Positions 16,904-26,187 are shown, counted from the first letter of the stretch. The stretch is DNA of 64,000 nt from Methanobacteriota archaeon (GCA_029547605.1 JAKPPB010000020.1:1-64000), one strand, 5' to 3'. A program made the numbers and translations. The notes: generated by a model not told the origin, from the sequence alone.

Positions 16904-17428
16904 TCATCCCCTCAGAACCCGGTATATGCCGTCCTGGAAGATACGGGGGTCACGGTTCCGGATCCTTGTCGCGTCCTCGATATTTGCCGAGGTGATCCCG
17001 AGCATCTCGCGGTCTATCCCTGAGAGGACGATCTCGTCGTTGCCCACCTTCGCGGTGACTCCTTCCCTTATCAGAGCATATCTCGGCTTCTTCTCACCGA
17101 GGAAATTGTTGATCTCAAGCCGGTTGCCCGAGAGCTTGAGCTGGATCGGGAAGTGGCTGTAGACCACTTTCATGCGGTACTCGAACCCTTCCGAGACCCC
17201 TCTGCACATGTTTGCCACGTGTGCCTGGATGGTCCCCACCATTGCAATGACCCGTTTCCTGTCTGCCGCGGTGGATATGACCACTTCATCCCCTGCAACG
17301 CTCATGGCGATCTGGGGAAACCGGAAGACCCGCTCGAGCTGCCCCTTTGGGCCTTTCACCCTGACCAGGGGGCCGTGTATCTCTACGTTCACACCCTTGG
17401 GGATGCGCACGGTTCGTTCTGTTGCCAT
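16904..17428 (-). CDS. rpl6: Ribosomal protein uL6
   Basis: The 174-aa protein starts MATERTVRIPKGVNVEIHGP, has the two uL6 repeats and ends DATRIRNRDPRIFQDGIYRV, a signature of archaeal uL6. It contacts the sarcin-ricin loop region. The GTG three codons upstream is a less likely start. Confidence 0.97.
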   Translation of the reverse strand: MATERTVRIPKGVNVEIHGPLVRVKGPKGQLERVFRFPQIAMSVAGDEVVISTAADRKRVIAMVGTIQAHVANMCRGVSEGFEYRMKVVYSHFPIQLKLSGNRLEINNFLGEKKPRYALIREGVTAKVGNDEIVLSGIDREMLGITSANIEDATRIRNRDPRIFQDGIYRVLRG

Positions 17429-17446
17429 AGTCTTCACGCACCCCTT

Positions 17447-17839
17447 CTAGTAGACATACCCCAGGAGCTCCCCGCCCACGCCCTCGCGGCGGGCCTGTTC
17501 ATGGGTGATCACGCCTCTCGATGTAGAGAGGAGCAGTATCCCGAAGTTTTTCCCCGGGAGGAACTGGGTCTCCCAGTATTCCAGTTCGGAAATCTTCACC
17601 GAGTATCGGGGGGAGATGGCACCGCACCGGTTGATCCTGCCATTGAGGTGCACCATGAACTGGCCTCCCCTCCCATCTTCGATGAACTCGAAGCCGCTGA
17701 TGTACCCGGCCTCCTGCAGGATGCGGAACATCGCGCCCAGCAGCTTGCTTGCCGGCTCGATGATCACGTCGGACTTGCCTCCGTCTGCCGCGTTCTTGAG
17801 GGCGCACATGCCATCTGCGATTGTATTAAGTCTTGCCAT
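17447..17839 (-). CDS. rps8: Ribosomal protein uS8
   Basis: The 130-aa protein starts [20 protein letters not shown] and ends with the [20 protein letters not shown] motif of uS8. It binds central-domain 16S rRNA and, in many organisms, its own operon mRNA. Confidence 0.97.
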   Translation of the reverse strand: MARLNTIADGMCALKNAADGGKSDVIIEPASKLLGAMFRILQEAGYISGFEFIEDGRGGQFMVHLNGRINRCGAISPRYSVKISELEYWETQFLPGKNFGILLLSTSRGVITHEQARREGVGGELLGYVY

Positions 17840-17855
17840 TTGCCTGACGCTCCCT

Positions 17856-18011
17856 CTAGTTCATCTTTTTAAAACCCATCTTCTGCGCCCATTCCCGGAA
17901 ACACTGGCGGCAGAACATGATGTTGTAACGCCGCACCAGGCCCTGCTTCCGGCCGCACATCTTGCATTCGTGTGCACCGCGGCCGTACTTCTTGACCTTC
18001 TCTCCGCCCAT
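17856..18011 (-). CDS. rps14: Ribosomal protein uS14, zinc-binding
   Basis: The 51-aa protein has two CxxC pairs, [22 protein letters not shown] by halves, forming the zinc site of archaeal uS14. The track ORF starts 14 codons early; [10 protein letters not shown] at 18011 is the family start and sits one base after the rpl5 stop. Confidence 0.96.
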   Translation of the reverse strand: MGGEKVKKYGRGAHECKMCGRKQGLVRRYNIMFCRQCFREWAQKMGFKKMN

Positions 18012-18012
18012 C

Positions 18013-18519
18013 TCAGAGCACCTCCACCTGGTGGCTCGCCTTGAGGAAGGCAACAGCGTCCTGCCGGCCTACCTGCTGTTTACTGGGGAGCCTTCGCTGC
18101 TCGATCGACCTTCGCGAGATGCGGATGCCGGGGCGGGCGAGGACGACGTTGATGTCCATGCCGTAGATGCCTATCTGGGGGTCGTAGCTCATCCCGGGGA
18201 AATCGGTGTGCTCCTCGATCCCAAACGAGAAGTTCCCACGCTGGTCGATCTGGTTCGCGTTGATCCTTCTCTCCACGATCCCGAGTGCCGTGTTGAGGAA
18301 GGTCTCTGCCTTGTCGCCGCGAAGCGTGACCCGGCAGCTGATGGGGGCGCCTTTGCGGATCCCAAACGTGGTGTTCGTCTGCTTGGCATTGCTTCGCACC
18401 GGGGTGCCTCCCGTGATGGTCTTCATCAGGTCGACTGCCTTTGTCAGCTTGTCGCCGGCCTCGCCGACCCCCATGTGCACCACGACCTTCTCGACGTAGA
18501 CATTGCGCATGGGGTTCAT
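18013..18519 (-). CDS. rpl5: Ribosomal protein uL5
   Basis: The 168-aa protein starts [20 protein letters not shown] and contains [20 protein letters not shown], typical of uL5, which carries 5S rRNA into the large subunit. The start ATG overlaps the rps4e stop by 4 bp (ATGA), fixing it against the longer track ORF. Confidence 0.96.
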   Translation of the reverse strand: MNPMRNVYVEKVVVHMGVGEAGDKLTKAVDLMKTITGGTPVRSNAKQTNTTFGIRKGAPISCRVTLRGDKAETFLNTALGIVERRINANQIDQRGNFSFGIEEHTDFPGMSYDPQIGIYGMDINVVLARPGIRISRRSIEQRRLPSKQQVGRQDAVAFLKASHQVEVL

Positions 18520-19241
18520 TCTTCGATCCCCCACTCTGTAAGAGCCGGTTGTTCGCGGCCAACCATGTAGATATATTCATCGATGGTCTCGAAGCGCGCC
18601 TTGCTCTCCTGGTCTTCCAGGATCACCCGGTTCGGTACGCTCCCCGGCACCACCTCGATCCCGACGATGCGGGCAATGATGCCTGAGTGCTTGCCCCCGA
18701 TGACCATTGCCATGTTGCCGACAGCGAACGGGAAGTGGTCAAGGATTGCGAACCTGTTCTCGGGCTCAAGGGAAATGACCACCGAGTCGCCGGGCTTGTA
18801 GGTGTTGTCTGCGAGCACGTTTGCGCCGAAACGGAGGTTGAGCTGTACCTTTCCGCCAGGGACAATCGTCTTGTTCCGGATCTTTGCCAGGCGGCTCTTT
18901 GCTGACTCGGCGTCGATCTCGATGGTCTTGTGCCTTCCCCTCTTGTCGCGCAGGATCCTGTAGTGCTTGTTGATCCGGGGAATGGAGATGATATCGAAGA
19001 TCCCGATCCCCATCCGGGGGTTCCGGCAGGGTTTTCCGTTGATGACGACGTCCTTCTGGACCAGTATTTGCTTCACCTCCTTCATGTTGGAGGCAAAGTG
19101 CATGTGATCCCTGAGCCAAACCGCGACCGGCATGGCATTGGCATTGTGCGGGCCCGGGCAGGTCCTGGTGATGAACTTTTCCGTCTTCCTGGCAACGTGC
19201 CAGGACTTCGGGGCATTGAGACGCTTTAAGTGGTCTGACAT
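18516..19241 (-). CDS. rps4e: Ribosomal protein eS4
   Basis: The 241-aa protein has the S4-like RNA-binding stretch VKQILVQKDVVINGKPCRNP, a KOW-type GDSVVISLEP and the end [20 protein letters not shown]. eS4 is present in archaea and eukaryotes but not bacteria. It shares one base with the uL24 stop (TAATG). Confidence 0.97.
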   Translation of the reverse strand: MSDHLKRLNAPKSWHVARKTEKFITRTCPGPHNANAMPVAVWLRDHMHFASNMKEVKQILVQKDVVINGKPCRNPRMGIGIFDIISIPRINKHYRILRDKRGRHKTIEIDAESAKSRLAKIRNKTIVPGGKVQLNLRFGANVLADNTYKPGDSVVISLEPENRFAILDHFPFAVGNMAMVIGGKHSGIIARIVGIEVVPGSVPNRVILEDQESKARFETIDEYIYMVGREQPALTEWGIEE

Positions 19242-19606
19242 TATTCACTCTCCCCCAGGGACGCGGCCCTCCGCGGATCCTTAAGGTTCAGTTTGGTGAT
19301 CTGCACGTTTGAAGGAGAAACAGGCCTTGGCATTTCCGTCCCGTCTGCCTTGGGAATGGAAACCCCCTGGACAACGATGCGGGACATCTTGGTGTCCACC
19401 TCGTCAACAGGCCCCTCGGTCCCCGCCGCCTCGCCCCTGAGCACCTTGACCGTATCTCCCACGACGACGCGCACGCTCCGTGTCTTGTACTGCTTCCGGA
19501 GGTCCGGTGCAAGTGGTGCATGGAGGAAACGGCCACGGACGTGTAACGATGCGGTAAACCTTGCCTTCCTCTGCTTCCTTGGTTGTGTACTCTCGATCCT
19601 TACCAT
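19241..19606 (-). CDS. rpl24: Ribosomal protein uL24
   Basis: The 121-aa protein has the archaeal N-terminal QPRKQRKARFTASLHVRGRF and the KOW motif VVVGDTVKVLRGEAAGTEG. It is an assembly-initiating large-subunit protein near the exit tunnel. Confidence 0.97.
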   Translation of the reverse strand: MVRIESTQPRKQRKARFTASLHVRGRFLHAPLAPDLRKQYKTRSVRVVVGDTVKVLRGEAAGTEGPVDEVDTKMSRIVVQGVSIPKADGTEMPRPVSPSNVQITKLNLKDPRRAASLGESE

Positions 19607-19616
19607 GGCCGATCCC

Positions 19617-20015
19617 TCACACGATTATGGTGGCCATGGAGCCGATCTTCGGGAACCGCTCCGCCACTTCCCTGGCGACCGGGCCCTTGATCTCCGTCCC
19701 GCGTGGCTCGTTCTTCTCATCCACGACGACGACGGCGTTGTCCTCGAAACTGACCCGCAGCCCGCTCGGCCTGCGCATCTCCTTCTTCTGGCGGATCACC
19801 ACCGCACGCACGAGTTTGCGGCGCATGTCAGGGGTGCCTTTCTTGACGCTGACGGTCGCGATGTCGCCAAGTCCCATCTTGGGCTGGCGCCTGCGCACAC
19901 CGTGGTACCCGAATACGGAGACGATCTGCACCTCCCGGGCCCCGGTGTTGTCTGCGCAGATCATCCGGGTCCCGGTGGAGAGTGCCCTCGGGATGTTCGA
20001 CTGCTTCGCCTTCAT
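19617..20015 (-). CDS. rpl14: Ribosomal protein uL14
   Basis: The 132-aa protein contains [20 protein letters not shown] and ends [20 protein letters not shown], both classic uL14. Start at 20015 overlaps the rps17 stop by 4 bp; the track ORF extends too far upstream. Confidence 0.97.
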   Translation of the reverse strand: MKAKQSNIPRALSTGTRMICADNTGAREVQIVSVFGYHGVRRRQPKMGLGDIATVSVKKGTPDMRRKLVRAVVIRQKKEMRRPSGLRVSFEDNAVVVVDEKNEPRGTEIKGPVAREVAERFPKIGSMATIIV

Positions 20016-20338
20016 GATGGCTGCACCTCCACCACGACAAAGGTGGTGGTCTTGGAGAGCGGCCTGCACTCGGCGATGCGCACGGTATCACCGGCCTTCG
20101 CCTGAATGCAGGGCGGGTTGTGGGCATGGATCTTGCTGTTCCGCTTCTCGTAGCGGTTGTATTTGCCCACGTAGTGCAGGTATGCCCGCTCTACCACCAC
20201 CGTTCCAATCATCCGGTCGCTCACGACTTTGCCGGTGATCACCTGGCCGCGCACCGGCAAAGTGCCGTGAAACGGACAATTTGCGTCGTTACAGTCCCTT
20301 TCGGGCTGCCTGACGCTCAATCCGATGTTGTTTGCCAT
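20012..20338 (-). CDS. rps17: Ribosomal protein uS17
   Basis: The 108-aa archaeal uS17 has [20 protein letters not shown] and [20 protein letters not shown]. It binds the 5' domain of 16S rRNA. It abuts rnp1 directly (shared base at 20338). Confidence 0.97.
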   Translation of the reverse strand: MANNIGLSVRQPERDCNDANCPFHGTLPVRGQVITGKVVSDRMIGTVVVERAYLHYVGKYNRYEKRNSKIHAHNPPCIQAKAGDTVRIAECRPLSKTTTFVVVEVQPS

Positions 20339-20622
20339 TATTTCCCTCTGGTCTTGTGCAATGCGCTGATCCGCCTCTCTGGTGCCATGACCAGCGCGGA
20401 GCCGTCTATCTCAACCAGGACGCCATCCGGAAGGGTGACGCGGAACCGGGTCCTGTGTTTCTGGACCCTCTTGTCCCCACGGTCACACCGGATGACCAGT
20501 GTGTTCCTGGTCTCATCGATAATCTGCCCCGAGAGGCCGGACAGCGCAGGGTTGCTTGCCTCCACCACCGCGACATCCAGGCCAATGAGTTCGTGCCTGA
20601 GGATGTTCTGGGGGGAGATCAT
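20338..20622 (-). CDS. rnp1: Ribonuclease P protein component 1 (aRpp29/Pop4)
   Basis: The 94-aa protein has [20 protein letters not shown] and [17 protein letters not shown], the Sm-like barrel of archaeal Rpp29, a subunit of the RNase P holoenzyme that trims tRNA 5' leaders. Its position between uL29 and uS17 is the conserved archaeal location. In many euryarchaea a sui1 gene sits between rpl29 and rnp1; here the genes are one base apart with none. Confidence 0.94.
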   Translation of the reverse strand: MISPQNILRHELIGLDVAVVEASNPALSGLSGQIIDETRNTLVIRCDRGDKRVQKHRTRFRVTLPDGVLVEIDGSALVMAPERRISALHKTRGK

Positions 20623-20623
20623 C

Positions 20624-20827
20624 TCACCCGCGTCTCCTGCTGTTCGCTTCGGTCTTTATCCGGGCAATGGTCCGTCGCAGTTCCCTGATCCGGCCCGGGT
20701 TCTCTGTGGAACCCCCGGCGCTGACCTTCCCGTTGTGCTGGATGAGCTCCATCTTGAGCTTCTCCATCTGCTCCTGCAGTTCCACGTCGGAGAGCTGCCG
20801 TACTTCCTGAGCTCGGAATATCGCCAT
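20624..20827 (-). CDS. rpl29: Ribosomal protein uL29
   Basis: The 67-aa two-helix protein contains LSDVELQEQMEKLKMELIQH and ENPGRIRELRRTIARIKTEA. It lies at the exit tunnel near the SRP docking site. It follows rps3 with no spacer. Confidence 0.96.
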   Translation of the reverse strand: MAIFRAQEVRQLSDVELQEQMEKLKMELIQHNGKVSAGGSTENPGRIRELRRTIARIKTEANSRRRG

Positions 20828-21541
20828 CTACTTCCTCCCCAGCAGCTTCTCTTCGTCAAAGTCATCGGGCCCTTCCGGGATATCGTCGATGATCTCTTCG
20901 CCTACCGCCGTGACGGCGATCTCCTCAATCACGCGGGGCTTCTCCCGCTTTGCAGTCACCTCGAAGTGGTCGGGTATCTTTGCACCGGCGGGAATGATCT
21001 TGACCTGCACCCCGATTACCCCCAGTTTCTTGACCGCAACGGCGTATCCTTTCTCGACGATGGTGTTCGAAGGTTCACCGCAGTGCTTGATGTAACCGTC
21101 CGAGAACTTCTGGACTCGTGCCCGTGCACCGGTCAGCTTCCCGGCGATGACCACCTCGCAGCCGAGCGCGCCGGCCTCCATCACCCTGCGGATGATGCTC
21201 TGGCCGGCCTTCCTGAAGTACCAGCCGCGCTCCAGCGCGTTTGCCAGCCTTTCTGCCATGATCTGGGCATTGAAACTGGGATTTGGTACCTGCTGCACCT
21301 CGATCTGAGGGGACTCGACCGCGAAATCGGTTGCGAGGTCCTGGGTGAGCTGGCGTACCACTTTGCCTCCCTTTCCAATCACGATACCGGGCTTCTCCGC
21401 GAATATGGTGACCTGGGTCCCGAGGGGAGTGCGCTGCAGGTCCATGCCTCCGTACCCGGCCCTTTTCAGCTCCTTTTTCAAGTGCTTCTCTACGCGGGCC
21501 TTTCGTACGCCTTCAGCCACGAATTTTCTCTCTACTGCCAT
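20828..21541 (-). CDS. rps3: Ribosomal protein uS3
   Basis: The 237-aa protein has the KH-domain motif GKGGKVVRQLTQDLATDF and ALERGWYFRKAGQSIIRRVM, typical of uS3 at the mRNA entry channel. The C-terminal tail is acidic (DDIPEGPDDFDEEK). One base is shared with the rpl22 stop. Confidence 0.97.
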   Translation of the reverse strand: MAVERKFVAEGVRKARVEKHLKKELKRAGYGGMDLQRTPLGTQVTIFAEKPGIVIGKGGKVVRQLTQDLATDFAVESPQIEVQQVPNPSFNAQIMAERLANALERGWYFRKAGQSIIRRVMEAGALGCEVVIAGKLTGARARVQKFSDGYIKHCGEPSNTIVEKGYAVAVKKLGVIGVQVKIIPAGAKIPDHFEVTAKREKPRVIEEIAVTAVGEEIIDDIPEGPDDFDEEKLLGRK

Positions 21542-22002
21542 TACTGCACTTCCCTGACCACTATCTCGATGTTCACAGTCTCCCTGCGCTTGGGAGTCGC
21601 CCTGCCCATGGCCCTGGGGAACATACCCCGGAAGCCGCGGCCGCGGTTTGCCGAGACATGCACGATCTCCAGGTTCTCCGTATCGAGACCGATGTACTCA
21701 GCATTCTTTACGACTGACTGCAGGAGCCTGATATAGGCGTGGGACGCTTTCTTTGGGTATCGCCCCGCGTCCCAGCCGGGCAGGCCGCGCTTGTGCGCCA
21801 CCTTCCGGTTGAACCTCCGGAATGGGATGGCCTTCTTGTGGTCGATGACCTGCTCGAGGTAGGAGATGGCCTCTCCCGTGCGCTTGAACTTGATGAAGCT
21901 GGCAATCTCCATGGCGTGCTTGGGGGAGATGGAAAGCTCGTTTGCCTTCCCCCGTGCCACGTTGTCGCCCCCGATTTCCTGGGAATAATGTGTTCTTGCC
22001 AT
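21541..22002 (-). CDS. rpl22: Ribosomal protein uL22
   Basis: The 153-aa archaeal-length uL22 contains [20 protein letters not shown] and the tunnel-loop region [20 protein letters not shown]. It begins [14 protein letters not shown], as usual for euryarchaea. Confidence 0.97.
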   Translation of the reverse strand: MARTHYSQEIGGDNVARGKANELSISPKHAMEIASFIKFKRTGEAISYLEQVIDHKKAIPFRRFNRKVAHKRGLPGWDAGRYPKKASHAYIRLLQSVVKNAEYIGLDTENLEIVHVSANRGRGFRGMFPRAMGRATPKRRETVNIEIVVREVQ

Positions 22003-22009
22003 TGTTCAA

Positions 22010-22423
22010 TCACTTCAGCGGCACGTACTTGCTCGATCGGGTTGCACCGATACCGGCGCTCCCGTGGCTCACCTTCTTCCTTGTGAGGGCGAACTCGCCC
22101 AGGTAATGGAAGAGTGTTTCGGGTTGCAACTCCACCTTCACGAACTCCTTCCCGTTGTGGACCTCCACTGCACTTCCCACCATCTCGGGCATGATGATCA
22201 TGTCACGCAGGTGGGTCCGGATGGCCCCGTCGCCTTTCCGGAACTGGGTGAGGAGGTGCTCTTCGCCACGGGTCAGGCCGCGGATTACCTTGCGGCGGGC
22301 GCGGGAGGGCATCAGCGGGATCAGCTCGGATCTTCCCATTGCGCGAAGGTCATCCAGCCGGAATCCCCTGTAGGTAAACTCCTCGCGCCGCCTTGGAAGT
22401 CTCTTCTGTGTCTTCTTTGCCAT
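22010..22423 (-). CDS. rps19: Ribosomal protein uS19
   Basis: The 137-aa protein contains EFTYRGFRLDDLRAMGRSEL and the C-terminal GEFALTRKKVSHGSAGIGAT, characteristic of archaeal uS19 in the small-subunit head. Confidence 0.97.
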   Translation of the reverse strand: MAKKTQKRLPRRREEFTYRGFRLDDLRAMGRSELIPLMPSRARRKVIRGLTRGEEHLLTQFRKGDGAIRTHLRDMIIMPEMVGSAVEVHNGKEFVKVELQPETLFHYLGEFALTRKKVSHGSAGIGATRSSKYVPLK

Positions 22424-22433
22424 GGTTTTTCCC

Positions 22434-23150
22434 TCACTTCTTCGAAAGCCCGGTTCTCCTTGCAGCCATGTGCCCTACTGCCCGTCCGGGCGAGGTGCCC
22501 CTGGCGATCGTCTTCGGCCGCCCAGGGTGCTGATGTCCCCCGCCGCCAAATGGGTGGTCGATCACGTTCATGGCAACACCCCTGACGCGGGGCCAGTTGG
22601 ATGCAGTGTTCCGCATCTTGTGGTGCTTCTTTCCAGCCTTGACAAATGGCTTCTCTCCCCGGCCTCCACCGGCAACGATCCCCACCGTCGCCCGGCAGCG
22701 ATCATTGAACCACTTGGTCTTGCCGCTCGGCATGGTGACACCCACGCGGCCCTCGCTCTTGTCGACGACGACCGCCTGGACGCCTCCCGAACGTACGAAC
22801 TTGCCTCCGTCGTTTGGCTGCGCCTCGATGTTGCAGACGTAGGTCCCGGTGGGGATCTCGCCCAGGGGAAGGGTGTTCCCGTTCCTTATCTCGGCCTCCG
22901 GTCCCCATGCGACCCTGTCACCTACGCCCATTCCCTCAGTGATCAGCATGTAGACCTTGCTGCCGGTCTCGAGCCTCACCAGGGCGATCGGGGCGTGCCT
23001 TGCCGGGTCATGCTCGATATCCTCGACGCGGCCGCGTACCGTGCTCTCGCCGCTGCCGATGTGCCGCAGTGCGGCCTTGTACCGGTGGGAGGGAGCCCGG
23101 TAGGTCGGACCTCCTTTCCCCCGGCTCTGTGTGGTAATGCGATGTCCCAT
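22434..23150 (-). CDS. rpl2: Ribosomal protein uL2
   Basis: The 238-aa protein starts MGHRITTQSRGKGGPTYRAP and contains RATVGIVAGGGRGEKPFVKA and VRGVAMNVIDHPFGGGGHQH, the loop reaching the peptidyl-transferase centre. ATG 23150 with RBS GGTGGGGA was preferred over the GTG at 23159 abutting the rpl23 stop. Confidence 0.97.
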   Translation of the reverse strand: MGHRITTQSRGKGGPTYRAPSHRYKAALRHIGSGESTVRGRVEDIEHDPARHAPIALVRLETGSKVYMLITEGMGVGDRVAWGPEAEIRNGNTLPLGEIPTGTYVCNIEAQPNDGGKFVRSGGVQAVVVDKSEGRVGVTMPSGKTKWFNDRCRATVGIVAGGGRGEKPFVKAGKKHHKMRNTASNWPRVRGVAMNVIDHPFGGGGHQHPGRPKTIARGTSPGRAVGHMAARRTGLSKK

Positions 23151-23159
23151 CTTCCCCAC

Positions 23160-23408
23160 CTACATGATGCCAAGCCGGCTGAGGATCTCCTCGGCCGCCT
23201 TCTCGTTGGCGAAACTGATTACCGCCTTCTTCCTGCCATCCATGGCCATCATTGTGGACACATGGGTGACTTCCTGTTCGAAAGTTCGCTCGATCTCCCG
23301 CTTGATCTGGTTCTTTGTGGCGTTGCTGTCCACCACGAACTGCAGCTTGTTTTGGTTCTCGAGCATCATCATGGCCTTCTCTGTGACGAATGGGTAACGG
23401 AGCACCAT
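23160..23408 (-). CDS. rpl23: Ribosomal protein uL23
   Basis: The 82-aa protein starts MVLRYPFVTEKAMMMLENQN and ends NEKAAEEILSRLGIM. It forms the exit-tunnel docking site for SRP. The track ORF adds 25 spurious N-terminal residues; ATG 23408 lies one base after the rpl4 stop. Confidence 0.96.
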   Translation of the reverse strand: MVLRYPFVTEKAMMMLENQNKLQFVVDSNATKNQIKREIERTFEQEVTHVSTMMAMDGRKKAVISFANEKAAEEILSRLGIM

Positions 23409-23409
23409 G

Positions 23410-24156
23410 TCACTGCCCTCCCAGCCTCTTGAGCGCGCTCTCTGTCCACAGGGTAAGCCTGCCAGCCTGTGTCCCCGGCGCAAGGAGCTCGCAGTTCAAC
23501 TGGTCAACCGTCGCGATATCCACTCCGGCAAGGTTCCCTGCCGCCCGGAGGGGCGCGTCCGCAGTCACGATCAGGAGACTCTTTCTCTGCTTGTAGCGGC
23601 GGCCCCTCATCTTTCCGCGTCCTGCACGGACCTTCTTGCTCGCCTTCGCCCGCTCCACGTCCTGGAGTGCGCCCACTGCGGCCAGGGCCGAGATGATCTC
23701 GCTCGTCTTGCCGAGCTCGCCAAACCGGTCCTCCATCACGAGGGGTACGGGGCATGAGAACGCGTGCCCGCGGGACCTGACCAGGTCTTCGCATACCGTT
23801 GCAGCAAGCGCCGACCGGAATGCCTTCTGCTTCTCTTTCTTGTTGATCTGGCGGACCAGGATCTTCTGGACCACCGGGGGATGCGCCTCGCGGCCACCCT
23901 TGGCCTGCGGGATCTTCGCGGCCCGGGAGCCTCCCTTGATCCTCGGGAGTTGCGCAACACCGCGCCCTGAACCCCAGCTCTCCGCAGACGAGAGTATGCC
24001 GGCATACGGGTATGTCCCGTGGGGCTGGCGCCGCGTGCTCTGAAGGGCGATGACCGCCTTCTTGATCAGGTCAGGCCGGAACTCTTCAGTGAACACCGGC
24101 GGGAGTTCGATCTCCCCTGCGACCGATCCATCGAGTGAAAATACTTGTGCTTTCAT
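23410..24156 (-). CDS. rpl4: Ribosomal protein uL4
   Basis: The 248-aa protein contains QPHGTYPYAGILSSAESWGS and GRGVAQLPRIKGGSRAAKIP, the extended loop that lines the exit tunnel, and the archaeal C-terminus. It is the second gene of the block. Confidence 0.97.
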   Translation of the reverse strand: MKAQVFSLDGSVAGEIELPPVFTEEFRPDLIKKAVIALQSTRRQPHGTYPYAGILSSAESWGSGRGVAQLPRIKGGSRAAKIPQAKGGREAHPPVVQKILVRQINKKEKQKAFRSALAATVCEDLVRSRGHAFSCPVPLVMEDRFGELGKTSEIISALAAVGALQDVERAKASKKVRAGRGKMRGRRYKQRKSLLIVTADAPLRAAGNLAGVDIATVDQLNCELLAPGTQAGRLTLWTESALKRLGGQ

Positions 24157-24163
24157 CGCTCTC

Positions 24164-25177
24164 TCACCCCTGCTTGCTCTCCACGCTCACGAACTCGATC
24201 GATGGCTGCCTGACCACGTGCTCTCCCTGCCGCATGGCGGGGCGGATGCGCACCAGGCGCTTGACCGGACCGGGGATCGACCCCTTGATCAGGACATAGG
24301 GGTTCTTCAGCACACCGTAGTGCATGAATCCGCCTGCGGGGCTGATCTCAGCTCCGTTCTCCCCGATCTTGAGGATGCGCTTGTTGAACTCGGTCCTCTG
24401 CTGGTACCCCATCTGTCCCATCTGGGGGACCTGCCAGCGCACGTGATGGGGGTTCCATGGCCCCAGGTTGCCCACGTGGCGCTTCTTTCCGCCACGGGAG
24501 TGCTTGCGCTTCCGGAGTTTTATCCCCCAGCGCTTCACCGGGCCCTGGGTCCCCTTTCCGGTGGTGATGGCCGTGATATCCGCGTATGCACCGGGCTGTA
24601 TCACGCTCTTTAAGTCGACTTCTTTTCCAAGGAGGCCCTCGAGGAACGCGAACTGTTGTTCAGCCGAACCCCCGGCAACCCTTACCTCCATGATTTCGGG
24701 CACTTTCTTTGGCACACCGGAGACCTCGTGTGGAAGGGTATGCATCACTGCAAAGAGTTCTGCGACGATTCCCCTCGCAATCGCATCCTTTATCGCCGCT
24801 TTTGCGGTTTCTCCGTCATACTGCTTTGGTGGCGTGATCCTTTTTTCAAGGGCCTGGTCAAGGTCCCCTGCCCACACCTCGGTAATGGGGTGCTTGCCGT
24901 AGGAGTCCCTGCCGTATGCCCTGATCGCGGCGACCTTCATCGCCGGGATCTCCACGACTGTGACAGGGACCATGATGTCCTTGCCCTCGGTCGGGCTGTT
25001 TTTGTGATCATCGACCATGATCACGTGGGTCATGCCTACCTTATAGCCGGCAAAGCCCTGCAGTATAGGGTTCCCCTGGTAGGAAGGCCAGGACTGGTAC
25101 TTCGGTACCGGGCTCTTGGCCCTCTTGCGGGGACTGAAGGCAAGGGATCCTTTTCTTGGCTGGTTAATCTTTGGCAT
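24164..25177 (-). CDS. rpl3: Ribosomal protein uL3
   Basis: The 337-aa archaeal uL3 starts [20 protein letters not shown] and contains [20 protein letters not shown] and [20 protein letters not shown]. uL3 initiates large-subunit assembly. It is the first gene of the 14-kb, 27-gene minus-strand block; a TATA-like element lies about 80 bp upstream. Confidence 0.97.
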   Translation of the reverse strand: MPKINQPRKGSLAFSPRKRAKSPVPKYQSWPSYQGNPILQGFAGYKVGMTHVIMVDDHKNSPTEGKDIMVPVTVVEIPAMKVAAIRAYGRDSYGKHPITEVWAGDLDQALEKRITPPKQYDGETAKAAIKDAIARGIVAELFAVMHTLPHEVSGVPKKVPEIMEVRVAGGSAEQQFAFLEGLLGKEVDLKSVIQPGAYADITAITTGKGTQGPVKRWGIKLRKRKHSRGGKKRHVGNLGPWNPHHVRWQVPQMGQMGYQQRTEFNKRILKIGENGAEISPAGGFMHYGVLKNPYVLIKGSIPGPVKRLVRIRPAMRQGEHVVRQPSIEFVSVESKQG

Positions 25178-25256
25178 GGTTCAATCAATCCTGCACTAAT
25201 GACTGGAACGTAGACCATTTCCTGGCCTGGAACCGAACCTAATCGGTTTCACTCGC

Positions 25257-25265
25257 CTAAATATC
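25257..25265 (-). promoter_or_regulatory. Probable TATA box of the ribosomal/secY block
   Basis: Minus-strand GATATTTAG lies about 80-88 bp upstream of rpl3, predicting a start near 25235 and a leader of about 55 nt. The core is nearly palindromic, so it could also fire on the plus strand into the hairpin-rich region. Confidence 0.45.
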
Positions 25266-25267
25266 GG

Positions 25268-25704
25268 CCGGTTGTACACCGGATATGAGTGATGTTTCCG
25301 GGCCGCTGGCATGCGGATGCCCAGAAGGATACCTGGAATCTGTCCAGGCACCCGGTTCATCGCCGCAGCGGTGCGAAGAGGGAGATCCCCTCTTTTGGTG
25401 CAGTACCCCGGAAAGGCGGCCTTTTCTCTGGTTACTGGCCGTCTCCCCTGTGACCTGTCTCGCGAAAGAGATCCTGAACCGGGCGTGTACAGGCCACTCT
25501 AGGCCATGTACAGGGCTCATATCCCAGAGGATACGTCCGCCCTTCACGCCTCTTTCAGATCCACCGTGTCGTCCGGTGGTGATTGCTCACCACATACTCA
25601 TACAAAGGCACGGGCCCTCGAGGACGCGTGCCCCCGACCTTTGATGAGCCTCCATCTCCCGGCACCTGGTGCCGGGGTGCATATGGAACCTCATATAGGC
25701 TTCC
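25268..25704 (-). ncRNA. Candidate structured RNA region upstream of rpl3
   Basis: This 430-bp gene-free stretch holds many compact inverted repeats: CCGGT/ACCGG (25268-25282), CCTGGA/TCCAGG (25332-25348), AAGAGGG/CCCTCTT (25376-25394), TGTACA-GGCC/GGCC-TGTACA (25486-25512), CCACCG/CGGTGG (25561-25579), GTGGTGA/TCACCAC with a 4-nt loop (25576-25593), GGCACG/CGTGCC (25607-25632) and CCCGGCACC/GGTGCCGGG (25658-25676). Minus-strand TATA-like GATTTATATTC at 25725-25735 would start transcription near 25704. RNase P RNA signature sequences were looked for and not seen. Strand and boundaries are inferred; ORFs here look spurious. Confidence 0.35.
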
Positions 25705-25724
25705 TTAATTATACGAGGGAAATG

Positions 25725-25735
25725 AATATAAATCT
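25725..25735 (-). promoter_or_regulatory. TATA-like element downstream of tfx
   Basis: Minus-strand GATTTATATTC lies just past the tfx stop and points into the hairpin-rich region. No protein gene starts at a suitable distance, so it may drive a non-coding transcript. Confidence 0.4.
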
Positions 25736-25761
25736 TGTTCCGGTCTGAAAGGGATGCACTG

Positions 25762-26166
25762 TTATCCGAAGTACAACTCCCCGTCCTCGTTGATGTATAC
25801 CTCGATGTTTTCCCTCACAAAACGGGCTTTGAAGCGTTCCGGTGCAGAATCGCGCATCTTGTTGATCAGCGAGATGGTATCGTACTTCACCTTGATTCCC
25901 ATCTTCTCCGCTTCCTGGTAGATCAAGGTGGCGACATCAAGAAGGTCTGTTCCTGCGGGGATTTTGCAGAGATGGGTGGCATCCAGCGTGTACAGGAATT
26001 CCAGTGTCTCTTTTGCCCTGTTGATGTTCTCCACTGCTGATTTCTCGATAGTGCAGACATTTGCCTTTGAAGTGTGAATGATATCTGCAATCTGCTGCTG
26101 GGTAAGCCCCTGCTTCCTGTATCGCAGGACTTCCTTCTGCCGGTCCGTCAGCAGCCCGTCTTTCAT
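25762..26166 (-). CDS. tfx: Tfx-family DNA-binding regulator
   Basis: The 134-aa protein has an N-terminal helix-turn-helix (LTDRQKEVLRYRKQGLTQQQ then IADIIHTSKANVCTIEKSA) and the Tfx C-terminal domain (KIPAGTDLLDVATLIYQEAE; the C-terminus FVRENIEVYINEDGELYFG). Tfx was first described in Methanothermobacter as an activator-type protein binding downstream of the fmdECB promoter of molybdenum formylmethanofuran dehydrogenase. Here it diverges from mtd. Its TATA box is centred about 26 bp before the ATG and no RBS is visible, so the mRNA is probably leaderless. Confidence 0.9.
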   Translation of the reverse strand: MKDGLLTDRQKEVLRYRKQGLTQQQIADIIHTSKANVCTIEKSAVENINRAKETLEFLYTLDATHLCKIPAGTDLLDVATLIYQEAEKMGIKVKYDTISLINKMRDSAPERFKARFVRENIEVYINEDGELYFG

Positions 26167-26187
26167 GTTACTGGATACGATCAGTAG

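Noticed and set aside
25268-25704. RNase P RNA as an explanation for the hairpin-rich region
   Set aside because: The conserved GGAAAGUC-type and ACAGAA-type core sequences are absent on both strands.
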